Assembly (NCBI GenBank): GCA_964423675.1
Contig: CAYRFP010000024.1
Coordinates: forward strand, 1-31,352
Reading direction: 5' to 3'
Length of the DNA: 31,352 nt
Source of the DNA: RUG563 sp964423675
Lineage (GTDB): Bacteria > Bacillota > Clostridia > Christensenellales > Aristaeellaceae
Shown here piece by piece: positions 1 to 7,851 of this stretch. Positions within the stretch are counted from its first letter, which is position 1. Every line of letters begins with the position of its first letter. Position numbers and translations under genes: made by a program. Below the pieces are notes generated by a model. The model did no database searches and was not told the DNA's origin. It was given only the letters and a program-made list of their open reading frames with translations.

Positions 1-1943
1 GAAACGGAGAATTTCTCCATATACTCGGTCATATCGATGCGCACAATGTTTTTCTCATCGTCAAACAAAGCCTCTGCCAGTGCCTTGGCCAGCTCAGTTT
101 TGCCAACGCCAGTGGGACCCAGGAACAGGAAGGAACCGATGGGACGATTCTCATCCGCCACACCGGCGCGAGAACGCAAAATTGCTTCACTGACTGCCGT
201 TACGGCCTCGTCTTGGCCGATTACCCGCTGATGCAATCCATCTGCTAGGCGCAGCAGTTTTTCCCTTTCGCCTTCCATCAGCTTGCTTACTGGAATGCCC
301 GTCCATCGAGCCACGATCCGGGCGATTTCTTCTTCCGTCACCTTATCCCGCAGAAGCGTCGCCTTGTTGGGCGATTCCTTTTCTGCTTCTGTCAATTCTT
401 CTTTCAGCCTGGGCAACTGGCCATACTTCAGTTCGGCGGCTCTGCTCAGATCGTATTTGCGTTCCGCCTGCTCAATCTGCGCATTCACCTGCTCAATTTC
501 TTCCCGCAGCTTCTGCACCCTGCCGATATCGTTTTTCTCGTTTTCCCAGCGAGATTTCATCTCGTTAAACTGATCGCGCATATCGCTCAATTCCTTACGG
601 ATGAGACTCAGCCGCTCCTGCGACAGTGCGTCCGTTTCTTTCTTCAGCGCCGCTTCCTCAATTTCATGCTGCATGATGCGGCGGCGAATATCGTCCAGTT
701 CCGTAGGCATTGAATCCATTTCCGTGCGGATCATGGCGCAGGCCTCGTCCACTAGATCAATAGCTTTATCCGGCAGGAACCGATCGGTAATATATCGGGA
801 GGAAAGCGTGGCAGCCGCAATCAACGCGCCATCCTGAATCTTCACCCCATGGAATACCTCATAGCGTTCCTTCAGCCCCCGCAGAATGGAAATGGTGTCT
901 TCCACCGTAGGTTCATTGACCATCACCGGCTGGAAACGCCGTTCCAACGCCGCATCCTTTTCCACATACTTACGGTATTCATCCAGTGTAGTAGCGCCAA
1001 TGCAATGCAGCTCGCCCCGCGCCAGCATAGGTTTAAGCAAATTGCCTGCATCCATGGAGCCTTCGGTTTTCCCTGCGCCTACGATGGTATGCAATTCATC
1101 AATAAACAGCAGGATTTTCCCTTCGCTCTTTTTGATTTCAGCCAGCACTGCTTTCAGGCGTTCCTCAAATTCTCCGCGAAATTTAGCGCCTGCAATCAAC
1201 GCGCCCATATCCAGCGAAAACACGGAGCGATCCTTCAGCGAATCGGGCACATCTCCCCGGACGATTCGCAGAGCCAGACCCTCGGCAATGGCGGTTTTGC
1301 CCACACCAGGTTCACCGATCAACACCGGGTTATTCTTCGTCTTTCGAGACAAAATCCGGATCACATCCCGAATTTCGCTGTCTCGGCCAATGACTGGATC
1401 CAGCTTTCCCTTCCGCGCCAGCTCCACAAGATCTGAACCATATTTGGAAAGCGCGTCATAGGTTTCCTCCGGATTCTGGCTGGTCACGCGAGCAGCGCCG
1501 CGAACGGATGACAGGGCACTCAAAAAATCGCTTTCACTCACATTATTCTGCCTGAATAGCGCGGAAAGATCCTTGTCTGCATTTTTTACCAGCGCCAGAA
1601 ACAGATGCTCAACAGAGATATACTCGTCCTTCATCCGGGCCGCTTCATCCGCAGCCGTGCGCAGCGCTTTATCCAAATCGGAGGAAACATAGACCTTGCC
1701 CTCCTCTCTGGCCATGCCGCGCACCTGGGGCAGCTTACTCATGATCGCCTCTGCGCCCTGATTCAGCGCTTCGGCCGAGCAGCCCATCTTCGTCAGCAGC
1801 TGAGGAATCAGCCCCTCCGGCAGCGTCAGCAACGCGGAAAGCAGATGCGCCTGTTCCAATTGCTGATGCCCCCGCTCTGCGGCAATGCGCTGAGCCTGTG
1901 CAATCGCTTCCATGGATTTCTGCGTGTATTGATTATTCGACAT
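1..1943 (-). CDS. clpB: ATP-dependent disaggregase ClpB (3' end outside window)
   Basis: Hexameric AAA+ chaperone that pulls polypeptides out of aggregates with DnaK. The first 647 codons are visible and the gene runs off the left edge; the family is about 860 residues. Seen in order: Clp N-domain (about 1-145), NBD1 with Walker A GEPGVGKTA (about 210-218) and Walker B ILLFIDELH (about 277-285), a long charged coiled-coil M-domain (about 400-525) that separates ClpB from ClpC, and NBD2 with Walker A GPTGVGKTE (about 609-617), followed by IDMTEYMEKFSV at the edge. The start ATG at 1943 has GAGG about 8 nt upstream. A promoter with a CtsR box lies directly upstream, so class III heat-shock control is likely. 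Confidence 0.97.
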   Translation of the reverse strand, partial: MSNNQYTQKSMEAIAQAQRIAAERGHQQLEQAHLLSALLTLPEGLIPQLLTKMGCSAEALNQGAEAIMSKLPQVRGMAREEGKVYVSSDLDKALRTAADEAARMKDEYISVEHLFLALVKNADKDLSALFRQNNVSESDFLSALSSVRGAARVTSQNPEETYDALSKYGSDLVELARKGKLDPVIGRDSEIRDVIRILSRKTKNNPVLIGEPGVGKTAIAEGLALRIVRGDVPDSLKDRSVFSLDMGALIAGAKFRGEFEERLKAVLAEIKKSEGKILLFIDELHTIVGAGKTEGSMDAGNLLKPMLARGELHCIGATTLDEYRKYVEKDAALERRFQPVMVNEPTVEDTISILRGLKERYEVFHGVKIQDGALIAAATLSSRYITDRFLPDKAIDLVDEACAMIRTEMDSMPTELDDIRRRIMQHEIEEAALKKETDALSQERLSLIRKELSDMRDQFNEMKSRWENEKNDIGRVQKLREEIEQVNAQIEQAERKYDLSRAAELKYGQLPRLKEELTEAEKESPNKATLLRDKVTEEEIARIVARWTGIPVSKLMEGEREKLLRLADGLHQRVIGQDEAVTAVSEAILRSRAGVADENRPIGSFLFLGPTGVGKTELAKALAEALFDDEKNIVRIDMTEYMEKFSV

Positions 1944-1990
1944 TGCTCATCCCTCATTTCGGGTTTCATTCATGCTAAGGAAGGAAAAGA

Positions 1991-2007
1991 ATTGACTTTC
2001 TTTGACC
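1991..2007 (-). promoter_or_regulatory. CtsR operator upstream of clpB
   Basis: On the minus strand the sequence is GGTCAAAGAAAGTCAAT. It matches the CtsR tandem heptad GGTCAAA-NAN-GGTCAAA at 12 of 14 heptad positions and has the right 3-nt spacer. It lies just downstream of the -10 box, where a bound repressor would block clpB transcription. CtsR itself is not in the window. Confidence 0.85.
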
Positions 2008-2016
2008 TTCGAATAT

Positions 2017-2044
2017 ATTTTACCACAATTCCCGTTCCTGTCAA
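2017..2044 (-). promoter_or_regulatory. SigA-type promoter of clpB
   Basis: On the minus strand, TTGACA (2044-2039) is followed by a 16-nt spacer and TAAAAT (2022-2017). The -35 is a perfect consensus. The CtsR box lies about 10 nt downstream of the -10, which fits a repressed heat-shock promoter. Confidence 0.8.
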
Positions 2045-2169
2045 TAGTCTGCATAAAATTTTTCCTGCCGCTTTCCCCCAGTTTCGTTCATCCCCCTGCC
2101 GTTGTTTATCTTCTCTGCGCATTTTGTCGTTCTTTCCAATTTTCTCAAAAAAAGTCGAGCGGAAAATGA

Positions 2170-2198
2170 TTGTATTCGGAGGCGATTTATGGTATGCT
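2170..2198 (+). promoter_or_regulatory. Possible promoter for the peptidoglycan-binding lipoprotein
   Basis: TTGTAT (2170-2175), a 17-nt spacer and TATGCT (2193-2198) precede the gene by about 200 nt. A perfect 6-bp hairpin GCGCCA/TGGCGC (2354-2372) with a 7-nt loop lies in the resulting leader just before the ribosome site. Its role is unknown. The promoter match is moderate. Confidence 0.4.
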
Positions 2199-2397
2199 AT
2201 ATAAAGAGGGAAGCATGCACAGGCTGAGAGCGACGCATCCCTCTGTTGATTCGTCCGCTTCCTGCGGAAATGAAGCTGCGCGAAACCTTTATCATTATTT
2301 CCATTTTTCTCGGAACATAATCCCTATCTTTTTCGTCTATATAAATAGAAGGGGCGCCATTGCCTTTGGCGCTTCCAGGGAAGGAAGGATGAACCCC

Positions 2398-3810
2398 ATG
2401 AAACACCCCCGTACGCTAAAACTGCTTCTGGTAGCAATGCTGCTTGCGTTGCCGCTGCTGCTGAGCGGCTGCTATGTCACGCCGGACATTTCAGCCAATA
2501 ACAATCCGGGCGGCACTTTGGATTTCCCCGAGTATAACCCCAGCACGGCCGTTCCCACTGCCGTGCCTACGACCGCCGCGCCTACGGATTTTCCCAGCGG
2601 TGTGGTGACGCTGCCCTCGGCCAGCGCCAATACCTGGTCCACCGTTGGGCCAGTTGTAACCATTGGCCGTGTGACCCTTGCGCCGGTTACCCAGCCACCT
2701 ACGTCCTCCACACCCTCGCCTACGCCCCAGGGCGCGCTGAAAAAGGGGGCTACTGGCGACGCAGTTCGGGAAGTGCAGAAAAAGCTTAAGTCTCTGGGCT
2801 TCCTCAAGGGCAGCGCCGATGGAGATTTCGGCGATGCGACAGAAGCTGCTGTTCGCGCTTTCCAGAAGCAATACGGGCTGACGGTTGATGGCAAGGTGGG
2901 CAACGAAACCATGGCGAAACTGACAACTGCCAAGGCTACTGCTAAGCCCACAGCTTCTCCGACGCCCCGGCCTACGGCCACTCCGTCCTATTCGGAAAAC
3001 ACCTATCTGCGCCAGGGCGATTCCGGAAAACAGGTGACGCAGATGCAGGAGAAGCTGATCACGCTGGGCTATCTGGCCGGTTCCGCCAGCGGAAAATTTG
3101 ACAAGGTAACCGAAGCGGGCGTTGTGGCGTTCCAGAAGCGCAATTGCTCTTATGCGGATGGCATTGCGGGCCCGGATACGCTCAAGGCGCTGTATTCCTC
3201 CAATGCTAAGTCCACCTCCACCGCCGTTGGTGTAATCGGCGTGACACTAAAACAGGGCAGCGAAGGCAAGGCTGTTCGTGTTATGCAGCAGAAGCTGAAG
3301 AACCTGGGCTATTATACCGGTTCTGTGGATGGTTCCTTTGGCTCCAGCACTGCAGAAGCTGTGAAGGCGTTCCAGCGGGGCAACGACCTGTCTGTGGACG
3401 GCACTGCAGGCGGCAGCACACTGAGCCTGCTCTTCTCCGGCGATGCCAAGACAGCCTCTGCTGCCTCCGCCACCAAAACGCCCAAGCCTACTGCCACACC
3501 CAGCAAAAAGACCACTCCGCGCCCCACTGCCACGCCGCTTCCGGATAATACCTATGTGCGCGTCACCCCGGATCCCGATGGCGATTACATCACGCTTCAG
3601 CGCGGTCATTACGGCACGCCGGTTGAAAAGCTGCAACGTGCACTGAAAAATGAAGGATATTTCAGCGGATCTGTGGATGGCTACTACGGCGAAGGCACTG
3701 CCAATGCCGTAAAGGCGTTCCAGCGGTCGCAGGGGTTGAAGGTGGACGGCGTGGCCGGCCCCGCCACCCAGCGCGTGCTCTTTGAGGGCGATTATCCAGA
3801 AGGCGCTTAA
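2398..3810 (+). CDS. Lipoprotein with four peptidoglycan-binding (PG_binding_1) domains
   Basis: Predicted cell-surface lipoprotein of 470 residues. A basic N-terminus and hydrophobic stretch end in the lipobox LLSGC with Cys at about residue 25. Four PG_binding_1 repeats follow at about 114-176, 203-266, 283-347 and 400-463, each with the G-x-V-x-x-x-Q-x-x-L start and the AVxAFQ...VDGxxGxxT core. Thr/Pro-rich linkers such as KPTASPTPRPTATP separate them. No catalytic domain is present, so it probably binds cell wall as an anchor or scaffold. The start at 2398 was chosen for AAGGAAGG 9 nt upstream; ATG 2389 is an in-frame alternative. The gene stands alone between its own promoter and terminator. 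Confidence 0.9.
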   Translation: MKHPRTLKLLLVAMLLALPLLLSGCYVTPDISANNNPGGTLDFPEYNPSTAVPTAVPTTAAPTDFPSGVVTLPSASANTWSTVGPVVTIGRVTLAPVTQPPTSSTPSPTPQGALKKGATGDAVREVQKKLKSLGFLKGSADGDFGDATEAAVRAFQKQYGLTVDGKVGNETMAKLTTAKATAKPTASPTPRPTATPSYSENTYLRQGDSGKQVTQMQEKLITLGYLAGSASGKFDKVTEAGVVAFQKRNCSYADGIAGPDTLKALYSSNAKSTSTAVGVIGVTLKQGSEGKAVRVMQQKLKNLGYYTGSVDGSFGSSTAEAVKAFQRGNDLSVDGTAGGSTLSLLFSGDAKTASAASATKTPKPTATPSKKTTPRPTATPLPDNTYVRVTPDPDGDYITLQRGHYGTPVEKLQRALKNEGYFSGSVDGYYGEGTANAVKAFQRSQGLKVDGVAGPATQRVLFEGDYPEGA

Positions 3811-3829
3811 GCCTTGAAAAAGCTTTCTA

Positions 3830-3860
3830 TCCGGAGCGGTTCCTGCCGCCCCGGATTTTC
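3830..3860 (+). terminator. Rho-independent terminator
   Basis: TCCGG-a-GCGG / CCGC-c-CCGGA stem with a TTCCTG-type loop and one mismatch, followed by TTTTC and further T-rich sequence. It lies 20 nt after the lipoprotein stop. Confidence 0.75.
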
Positions 3861-3950
3861 TTTATGCTCTTTTCCCCATAGCAAAACGCCTTGCAGCCAA
3901 AATGGATGCAAAGCGCTCCTGGAATGAACCACAATTTTCTGCTCTGTCTT

Positions 3951-4118
3951 TTATGCAGTCTGCTCGAACTGACTGTTATACAGTTCGACATAGAACCCGC
4001 CCTTTTCCCATCGGGCAAGGGTGTACTCGCTGATCCCTACGGCCTGTGCTGCTGCCCATTGCGTCATTTCCCGCATTTCCCGGCAGCTCCTCAGGTCTTT
4101 TTCCGTGTCTCTCGCCAT
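3951..4118 (-). CDS. Small helix-turn-helix protein (55 aa)
   Basis: A 55-residue protein starting MARDTEKDLRSCREM, with a helix-turn-helix-like core WAAAQAVGISEYTLARWEKG at about 25-44. The pattern resembles the DNA-recognition part of XRE or excisionase-type proteins. GGGAGGG lies about 8 nt before ATG 4118. It follows the 68-aa XRE gene on the same strand after 134 nt, which suggests a regulator pair at the edge of an accessory island. It could be an excisionase-like or truncated XRE protein. No catalytic feature is visible. Confidence 0.6.
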   Translation of the reverse strand: MARDTEKDLRSCREMREMTQWAAAQAVGISEYTLARWEKGGFYVELYNSQFEQTA

Positions 4119-4252
4119 GCCGTTTCCCTCCCGGCTGTGGTATCATGTTCCTGCGCTGGTGGTTGCCCATCTCCGCTGCCCTTACCGGCTTTCGCTCTCA
4201 CCCGGCTGACCCGCCGGTCATAGCTTTCAGGGACGCTTAGGCGGGGAGGGAG

Positions 4253-4459
4253 TCACTGCTTATCGCAAGGAGGGTCTGTGAAAAACACCATCGGGCTAAT
4301 TCCAAGTATTTTAGCGAGCTTTTTAGCATTTCTGGGGCGAGGGGTTCTTTCTCCACTCTCATACATGCAATAGGAGGGCTGGGAAATCCCGATCATTTCG
4401 CTGATTTCCTTTTGCGTCAGCCCTTTCGTCTTCCTTGCAATAATGAGCCACTGTCTCAT
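4253..4459 (-). CDS. XRE-family transcriptional regulator (68 aa, Cro-like)
   Basis: A compact HTH_3 protein covering almost its entire length: WLIIARKTKGLTQKEISEMI (helices 1-2), GISQPSYCMYESGERTPRP (turn and recognition helix), then LAKILGISPMVFF. This is the Cro/C.BclI-like size class. AGGAGG lies 7 nt before ATG 4459. It is transcribed divergently from the 122-aa XRE gene, across an intergenic region with tandem 13-mer repeats that overlap its own promoter. That layout is typical of a lysogeny or element-maintenance switch. Confidence 0.85.
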   Translation of the reverse strand: MRQWLIIARKTKGLTQKEISEMIGISQPSYCMYESGERTPRPRNAKKLAKILGISPMVFFTDPPCDKQ

Positions 4460-4491
4460 TTAGTTGCCTCCTATCTTTTAGCTTTTATTTA

Positions 4492-4519
4492 TTATTACAT
4501 AGCCAATAACTATAGTCAA
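4492..4519 (-). promoter_or_regulatory. Promoter of the 68-aa XRE gene
   Basis: On the minus strand, TTGACT (4519-4514), a 16-nt spacer and TAATAA (4497-4492). The tandem repeats at 4501-4526 cover the -35 and the spacer. Confidence 0.6.
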
Positions 4520-4526
4520 TAGCTAT
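4501..4526 (+). repeat. Tandem 13-bp direct repeats, probable XRE operator
   Basis: AGCCAATAACTAT (4501-4513) is followed directly by AGTCAATAGCTAT (4514-4526), identical at 11 of 13 positions. They lie between two divergent XRE genes and overlap the -35 of the leftward promoter, so they are the likely binding site for one or both regulators. Confidence 0.65.
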
Positions 4527-4594
4527 AACCTATTTTTTTGTGATTGTTTTTTATATTTTTTTCCTATATAATTAATTTGAAAGGGGATCACAAA

Positions 4595-4963
4595 ATGACT
4601 CGTTTGAAGCAGTGCCGCCTTGATGCAGGTTTTTCCCAGCAATACGTTGCAATTACGCTCGGAGTGAAAGGGCCGTCCGTTAGCAATTGGGAAAGCGGGA
4701 AGACCATGCCAACCGCAGAAAACCTCATAGCTCTCTCAAAGCTCTATGGGGTGTCAATCGATTATTTGCTTGGAAATGACCAGCCAAATGAGGGAGGAAA
4801 TGACAAGGACAACTCTTCCGCACTGGAAAAACTGGAAACACTCCCGGAAGAAACCCCGCCTGGGTATGTCCGTGGGAAAATTGAAATTCCCGCAGATGGC
4901 ATGGCGATCGATGCGCTGCGTGACCTCATCAGGCAAGTTATCCGGGAGGAATTAGAGAAATAA
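4595..4963 (+). CDS. XRE-family transcriptional repressor (122 aa)
   Basis: N-terminal HTH_3 (about 1-62): RLKQCRLDAGFSQQYVAITL, then GPSVSNWESGKTMPTAENL and LSKLYGVSIDYLLGND, the classic XRE ending. The rest (about 63-122) is a charged linker and a C-terminal helix with DALRDLIRQVIREELEK, possibly for oligomerisation. There is no peptidase domain of the LexA/CI type. The start at 4595 has AAAGGGG about 9 nt upstream. It is divergent from the 68-aa XRE gene and followed after 30 nt by the split membrane protein, so the two may be co-transcribed. Confidence 0.88.
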   Translation: MTRLKQCRLDAGFSQQYVAITLGVKGPSVSNWESGKTMPTAENLIALSKLYGVSIDYLLGNDQPNEGGNDKDNSSALEKLETLPEETPPGYVRGKIEIPADGMAIDALRDLIRQVIREELEK

Positions 4964-4993
4964 AGCGTATAATATAAGCAGGAGGTAGAAAAT

Positions 4994-5443
4994 ATGTACG
5001 TTCTGTTAGGGATTGCTTTCACTGGCTGGTCTTTGTTCCTGATTCGCGGCGGCGGATTATACATGCAGTCTATCGCAGATGCAAGCTCCGGTGTCTTCAC
5101 GTTACAGTATTTCCTTCCTCTTATGGCGGCGCTCGCCGTTGCAATCGGGGCAACTTTGTGCGCGGGTGGGAATGCATTTTTCTATGCTGCATCAGACGGT
5201 GACGAATAATTTTCGAAATACCTGAAATCTCTGCTCTATTCTCTGGTTTCCCATATTGTCATGGCGTTTTTCATGATTGCGATTGAGGGGGAAGATGCCG
5301 AGGTTTATGGCGTCGCAGCGGGCATCATAGGAGTCATCCTCTTAGTCGAAGGAATCATAAACACCATTTGTCTGCGCCGTGCATACAAGGAAGAGGCTAA
5401 AAAAAGCCCCAAAATCATTAATCCTGAACTGAAACAACAATAA
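4994..5443 (+). pseudogene. Four-helix membrane protein split by an in-frame TAA
   Basis: The first part (4994-5209) encodes 71 residues with two membrane segments (about 2-18 and 40-62) and ends at TAA 5207-5209. The same reading frame stays open straight after it, without a ribosome site, to 5443 and encodes two more hydrophobic segments (SLVSHIVMAFFMIAI and VAAGIIGVILLVEGIINTIC) and a basic tail. Together it would be a 149-residue four-helix membrane protein interrupted at codon 72. GGAGG lies 8 nt before the first ATG. A single-base change (for example from CAA, GAA or AAA) would explain it. Two separate small proteins are less likely. I do not recognise the family. Confidence 0.65.
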
Positions 5444-5455
5444 AAGGCGTGAAAA

Positions 5456-5803
5456 ATGAAAAGAGCGCCTTTCGACGCTTATGAGGGAAATATGGAAGAC
5501 TTTGAAAACGTTACGATAAGCCGTGAAGACTTAACCCTTCTAAAGGCGTGTCTGAAAGCAAAAGGGAAATACATCCCGGGTAGCCCGAACAGAGATTTGG
5601 AAAAGGCCTCCATCTTTTCTGCCGAGTGGGCATCTGACGATTTTGGCGGCCACAGAACAGGAAACGTGAAAGCGGGAAACAAAGCGCGCGAATATTTGCG
5701 CTGGCGCAAGAAAAGAAAGCTTAAGAAAGTTGGAGTGGAAATTAAATGGATAATTCCAACGCTTATATCGATCGCTGAGCTTGTTTATATCATTTTGGAG
5801 TGA
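5456..5803 (+). CDS. Unknown 115-aa protein with C-terminal membrane helix
   Basis: Soluble N-terminal part with ISREDLTLLKACLKAKG and a GNVKAGNKAREYLRWRKKRK basic stretch, then one hydrophobic C-terminal helix, IIPTLISIAELVYIIL. The layout is of a small tail-anchored protein, perhaps with a winged-helix-like head; that is inference. The ribosome site is weak (AAAAGGCGTG). The gene follows the split membrane protein after 12 nt, so it probably shares its transcript, and it converges with a minus-strand gene that it overlaps by 19 nt. I do not recognise the family. Confidence 0.6.
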   Translation: MKRAPFDAYEGNMEDFENVTISREDLTLLKACLKAKGKYIPGSPNRDLEKASIFSAEWASDDFGGHRTGNVKAGNKAREYLRWRKKRKLKKVGVEIKWIIPTLISIAELVYIILE

Positions 5804-5976
5804 TCGCCGATTGACAGTAGTAGCGCCAATAAGGACATAATCCAAGGAATCCACCACAGCCTCAGCATCCATATTGGAGTTGCTTTACCCATTTTCACGC
5901 TTTCCATGTATTCGACAACTGCCTTTTTTGCAGAATACGGCAGACCATCAAATTCATCAATTATGTCAAATTTCAT
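5785..5976 (-). CDS. Small unknown membrane protein (63 aa)
   Basis: MKFDIIDEFDGLPYSAKKAV start, a charged middle, and a hydrophobic C-terminal helix WWIPWIMSLLALLLSIG. The nearest GGAGG is 16 nt upstream of ATG 5976, further than usual, so the start is uncertain. It is downstream of the 53-aa gene by 39 nt on the same strand and converges with the 115-aa gene. No family recognised. Confidence 0.5.
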   Translation of the reverse strand: MKFDIIDEFDGLPYSAKKAVVEYMESVKMGKATPIWMLRLWWIPWIMSLLALLLSIGDHSKMI

Positions 5977-6015
5977 TTTCCCATTTTCTACACCTCCATT
6001 ATCATTCTATCATTT

Positions 6016-6177
6016 TCATTCCAATTCTGCAAACGTTAATTCATCCGAAGCGGCCAGAACAAGCGCCTGAGCTGCACTTTCTAAATTAATCTCATCGCGC
6101 AGCAAGGTGGATGGAATAAGATATTCGAGCGTAACTTTTCCATTGGCGTTATTTATCGAGTACATGATTTTATCCAT
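6016..6177 (-). CDS. Unknown small acidic protein (53 aa)
   Basis: Starts MDKIMYSINNANGKVTLEYL and ends SDELTFAELE. It is acidic and soluble, without a recognisable motif. A good GGAGGG lies about 7 nt before ATG 6177, and that is the main support. It lies between the 44-aa and 63-aa genes on the same strand and may form a small operon with them. Confidence 0.55.
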   Translation of the reverse strand: MDKIMYSINNANGKVTLEYLIPSTLLRDEINLESAAQALVLAASDELTFAELE

Positions 6178-6266
6178 CGTTTTTCCCTCCGTTCCGTCAT
6201 TCCTATTATATCCGTGTTCCGTGCGTCTTTCGCTGACAGGATATTGCCTGATATTGGTTATCGGTG

Positions 6267-6401
6267 TCAGAATCCGTAGCTGTAGCCATCGTCATCCTGC
6301 ATCTCTTCCGGGCGGACGGGCTTTCCCTTGACGTATACGGTGGGCTTGGGGCGGCGGGTATGATCGGGGCGCTTCCGCATGTTTTTCAGAAGCTTGATCA
6401 T
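6267..6401 (-). CDS. Unknown small basic protein (44 aa)
   Basis: Starts MIKLLKNMRKRPDHTRRPKP; the first 30 residues are strongly basic and the end is acidic (EEMQDDDGYSYGF). AAGGAGAG lies about 8 nt before ATG 6401, which favours this start over an upstream ATG at 6458. A TATAAT box at 6543-6538 and a palindromic site at 6502-6525 lie upstream. Function unknown. Confidence 0.5.
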   Translation of the reverse strand: MIKLLKNMRKRPDHTRRPKPTVYVKGKPVRPEEMQDDDGYSYGF

Positions 6402-6501
6402 CGTTTCACTCTCCTTGCTCCATTCCTGTCGCGGGAATAGGTATTTCGCAGACGGCATGCGCTCTCACTCCGTGGCGTCCGTTCCGCATATGTTCCCTTT
6501 T

Positions 6502-6543
6502 GTTTCAAGAATTCAATATTGAAACATTCAAAATTGTATTATA
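6502..6543 (-). promoter_or_regulatory. Probable promoter -10 with palindromic operator
   Basis: TATAAT on the minus strand (6543-6538) has no clear -35. Just downstream is an inverted repeat GTTTCAA (6502-6508) / TTGAAAC (6519-6525), with the perfect palindrome TTCAATATTGAA (6512-6523) inside it. The position after +1 fits repressor binding. It probably controls the minus-strand small-gene cluster. Confidence 0.5.
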
Positions 6544-6641
6544 ATTCCGTGTACTTTCAATCCATATTCATGAACAAGCCATGAACAGCCCACGTCAAAA
6601 AGTCGGCTCTGTCCGTTCTTCATTTTTCACTGCGTTTTCCA

Positions 6642-6680
6642 AATAAAAAAGCGAATGTCCATTCAACACATTCGCTTTTG
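6642..6680 (-). terminator. Terminator of the alcohol dehydrogenase pseudogene
   Basis: Perfect 8-bp stem GCGAATGT (6651-6658) / ACATTCGC (6668-6675) with a 9-nt loop. On the minus strand it is followed by TTTTTTATTT. On the plus strand it is followed by TTTTG, so it may work both ways. Confidence 0.8.
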
Positions 6681-6712
6681 TTTGTTTTCTTTTTTGATGG
6701 GAGCCTGCTTTT

Positions 6713-7746
6713 TCAACCCTTCAGCGCAACTTTGATTACCCCGTCTAGGCGATTTTCAAACACGCGATAGGCTTCTTCCGCGTCTTCCAGCGCAAATCGA
6801 TGGGTAATCAGCGGCGTGGTATCGATTTTGCCCTGAGCAATCAGCCGCAGGATTTCCTCGCAATCGCAGCCATCCACACCGCCCGTCTTAAAGGTCAAAT
6901 TCTTTCCATACATCTGTGGCAGCGGCAACATCTGCGGTTCATCGTAAAGCGCAACGATCGTCACGATCGCGTTAGCTCGGGCACACTGCCAGGCCAGACG
7001 GAAGGTATCCTTCCCGCCCCCAGCCTCAATCACCACATCTGCGCCCCCGTGATCCGAATGCGCCTTCACGTAAGCCTCGCATTCCTCCGGCCCGCAAACC
7101 AACGTTTCCGGATAATGCTCCCGTACGAAAGCAGCCCGCGACGCATCCTTTTCGCAAACGATGATTCGCTTCGGCCCTTTCAGCCGGGCACATAGCAGCG
7201 TACAAATGCCGGTTGGGCCCGCGCCGATAATCAAGACGGTATCTTCTTCCCTGATTTCCGAAATCCGCGCAGCCCAGAAACCCGTTGCCAGAATATCGCC
7301 CACGAACAGCGCCTGTTCATCGCTAACGTTTTCCGGGATCTTGTTCAATCCCTGATCTGCATACGGCACACGCACAAGCTCTGCCTGTCCCCCATCGATG
7401 CGGCAGCCCAACGCCCAGCCGCCCTGGGGATCAACGCAATTGTTTACAAAGCCCTGCTTGCAAAAAAGCACTTGCCGCAAAACGTTTCCACGTTCACCGT
7501 CACCCGGTCGCCAGGGCGCACTTATTTAACTTCTGCGCCCACATCTTCCACCACGCCGACCATCTCATGCCCCACCGTAACTCCCTTCACCGCCCGGGGA
7601 ACTGACCCGTGTTTAATATGCAGGTCGCTTGTGCAAATAGAGCCAAGCGTCACCCGCACAATCGCATCCCGGCTGTCCAGAATTCTCGGTTCCGGCTTTT
7701 CCACCAGTTCAAACCGCCCCTGATCTATGTATGTCATGGCTTTCAT
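6713..7746 (-). pseudogene. Zinc-dependent alcohol dehydrogenase (MDR family), disrupted
   Basis: Medium-chain dehydrogenase/reductase of about 344 codons in two broken pieces. The N-terminal piece (7746-7522) has the catalytic-zinc Cys in GSICTSDLH and GHE in GHEMVGVVEDVG, then meets TAA at 7524-7522. The frame continues as VRPGDRVTVNVETFCGKCFF, then loses one base in a T6 run (7471-7476 region), after which CKQGFVNNC and the rest follow in another frame to 6713. The frameshift falls inside the structural zinc motif C-x2-C-x2-C-x7-C. The NAD(P)-binding GAGPTG is intact. AGGAGG lies 9 nt before ATG 7746. Two separate lesions make a functional product unlikely unless both are sequence errors. 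Confidence 0.88.
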
Positions 7747-7817
7747 TTTTTCTTCCTCCTTTGTCCCTTTTTATCATACCACGCCTGCTTCTGCCCTGCA
7801 ATCCCTGCCAATAAGAA

Positions 7818-7850
7818 AGAAGAGCCGTCCGAGGACTGCTCTTCTCTTTT
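7818..7850 (-). terminator. Terminator after the surface adhesin gene
   Basis: AGAAGAGC (7818-7825) pairs with GCTCTTCT (7838-7845), and an inner GTCC/GGAC stem continues after one mismatch. On the minus strand TTCTTATT follows; on the plus strand CTTTTTTT follows. It is likely bidirectional but serves the minus-strand adhesin gene. Confidence 0.8.
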
Positions 7851-7851
7851 T

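Noticed and set aside
3976..4170. A 64-codon minus-strand frame overlapping the 55-aa HTH gene
   Set aside because: It is low-complexity and basic, in a different frame from the HTH gene, which has the better ribosome site and a recognisable motif.
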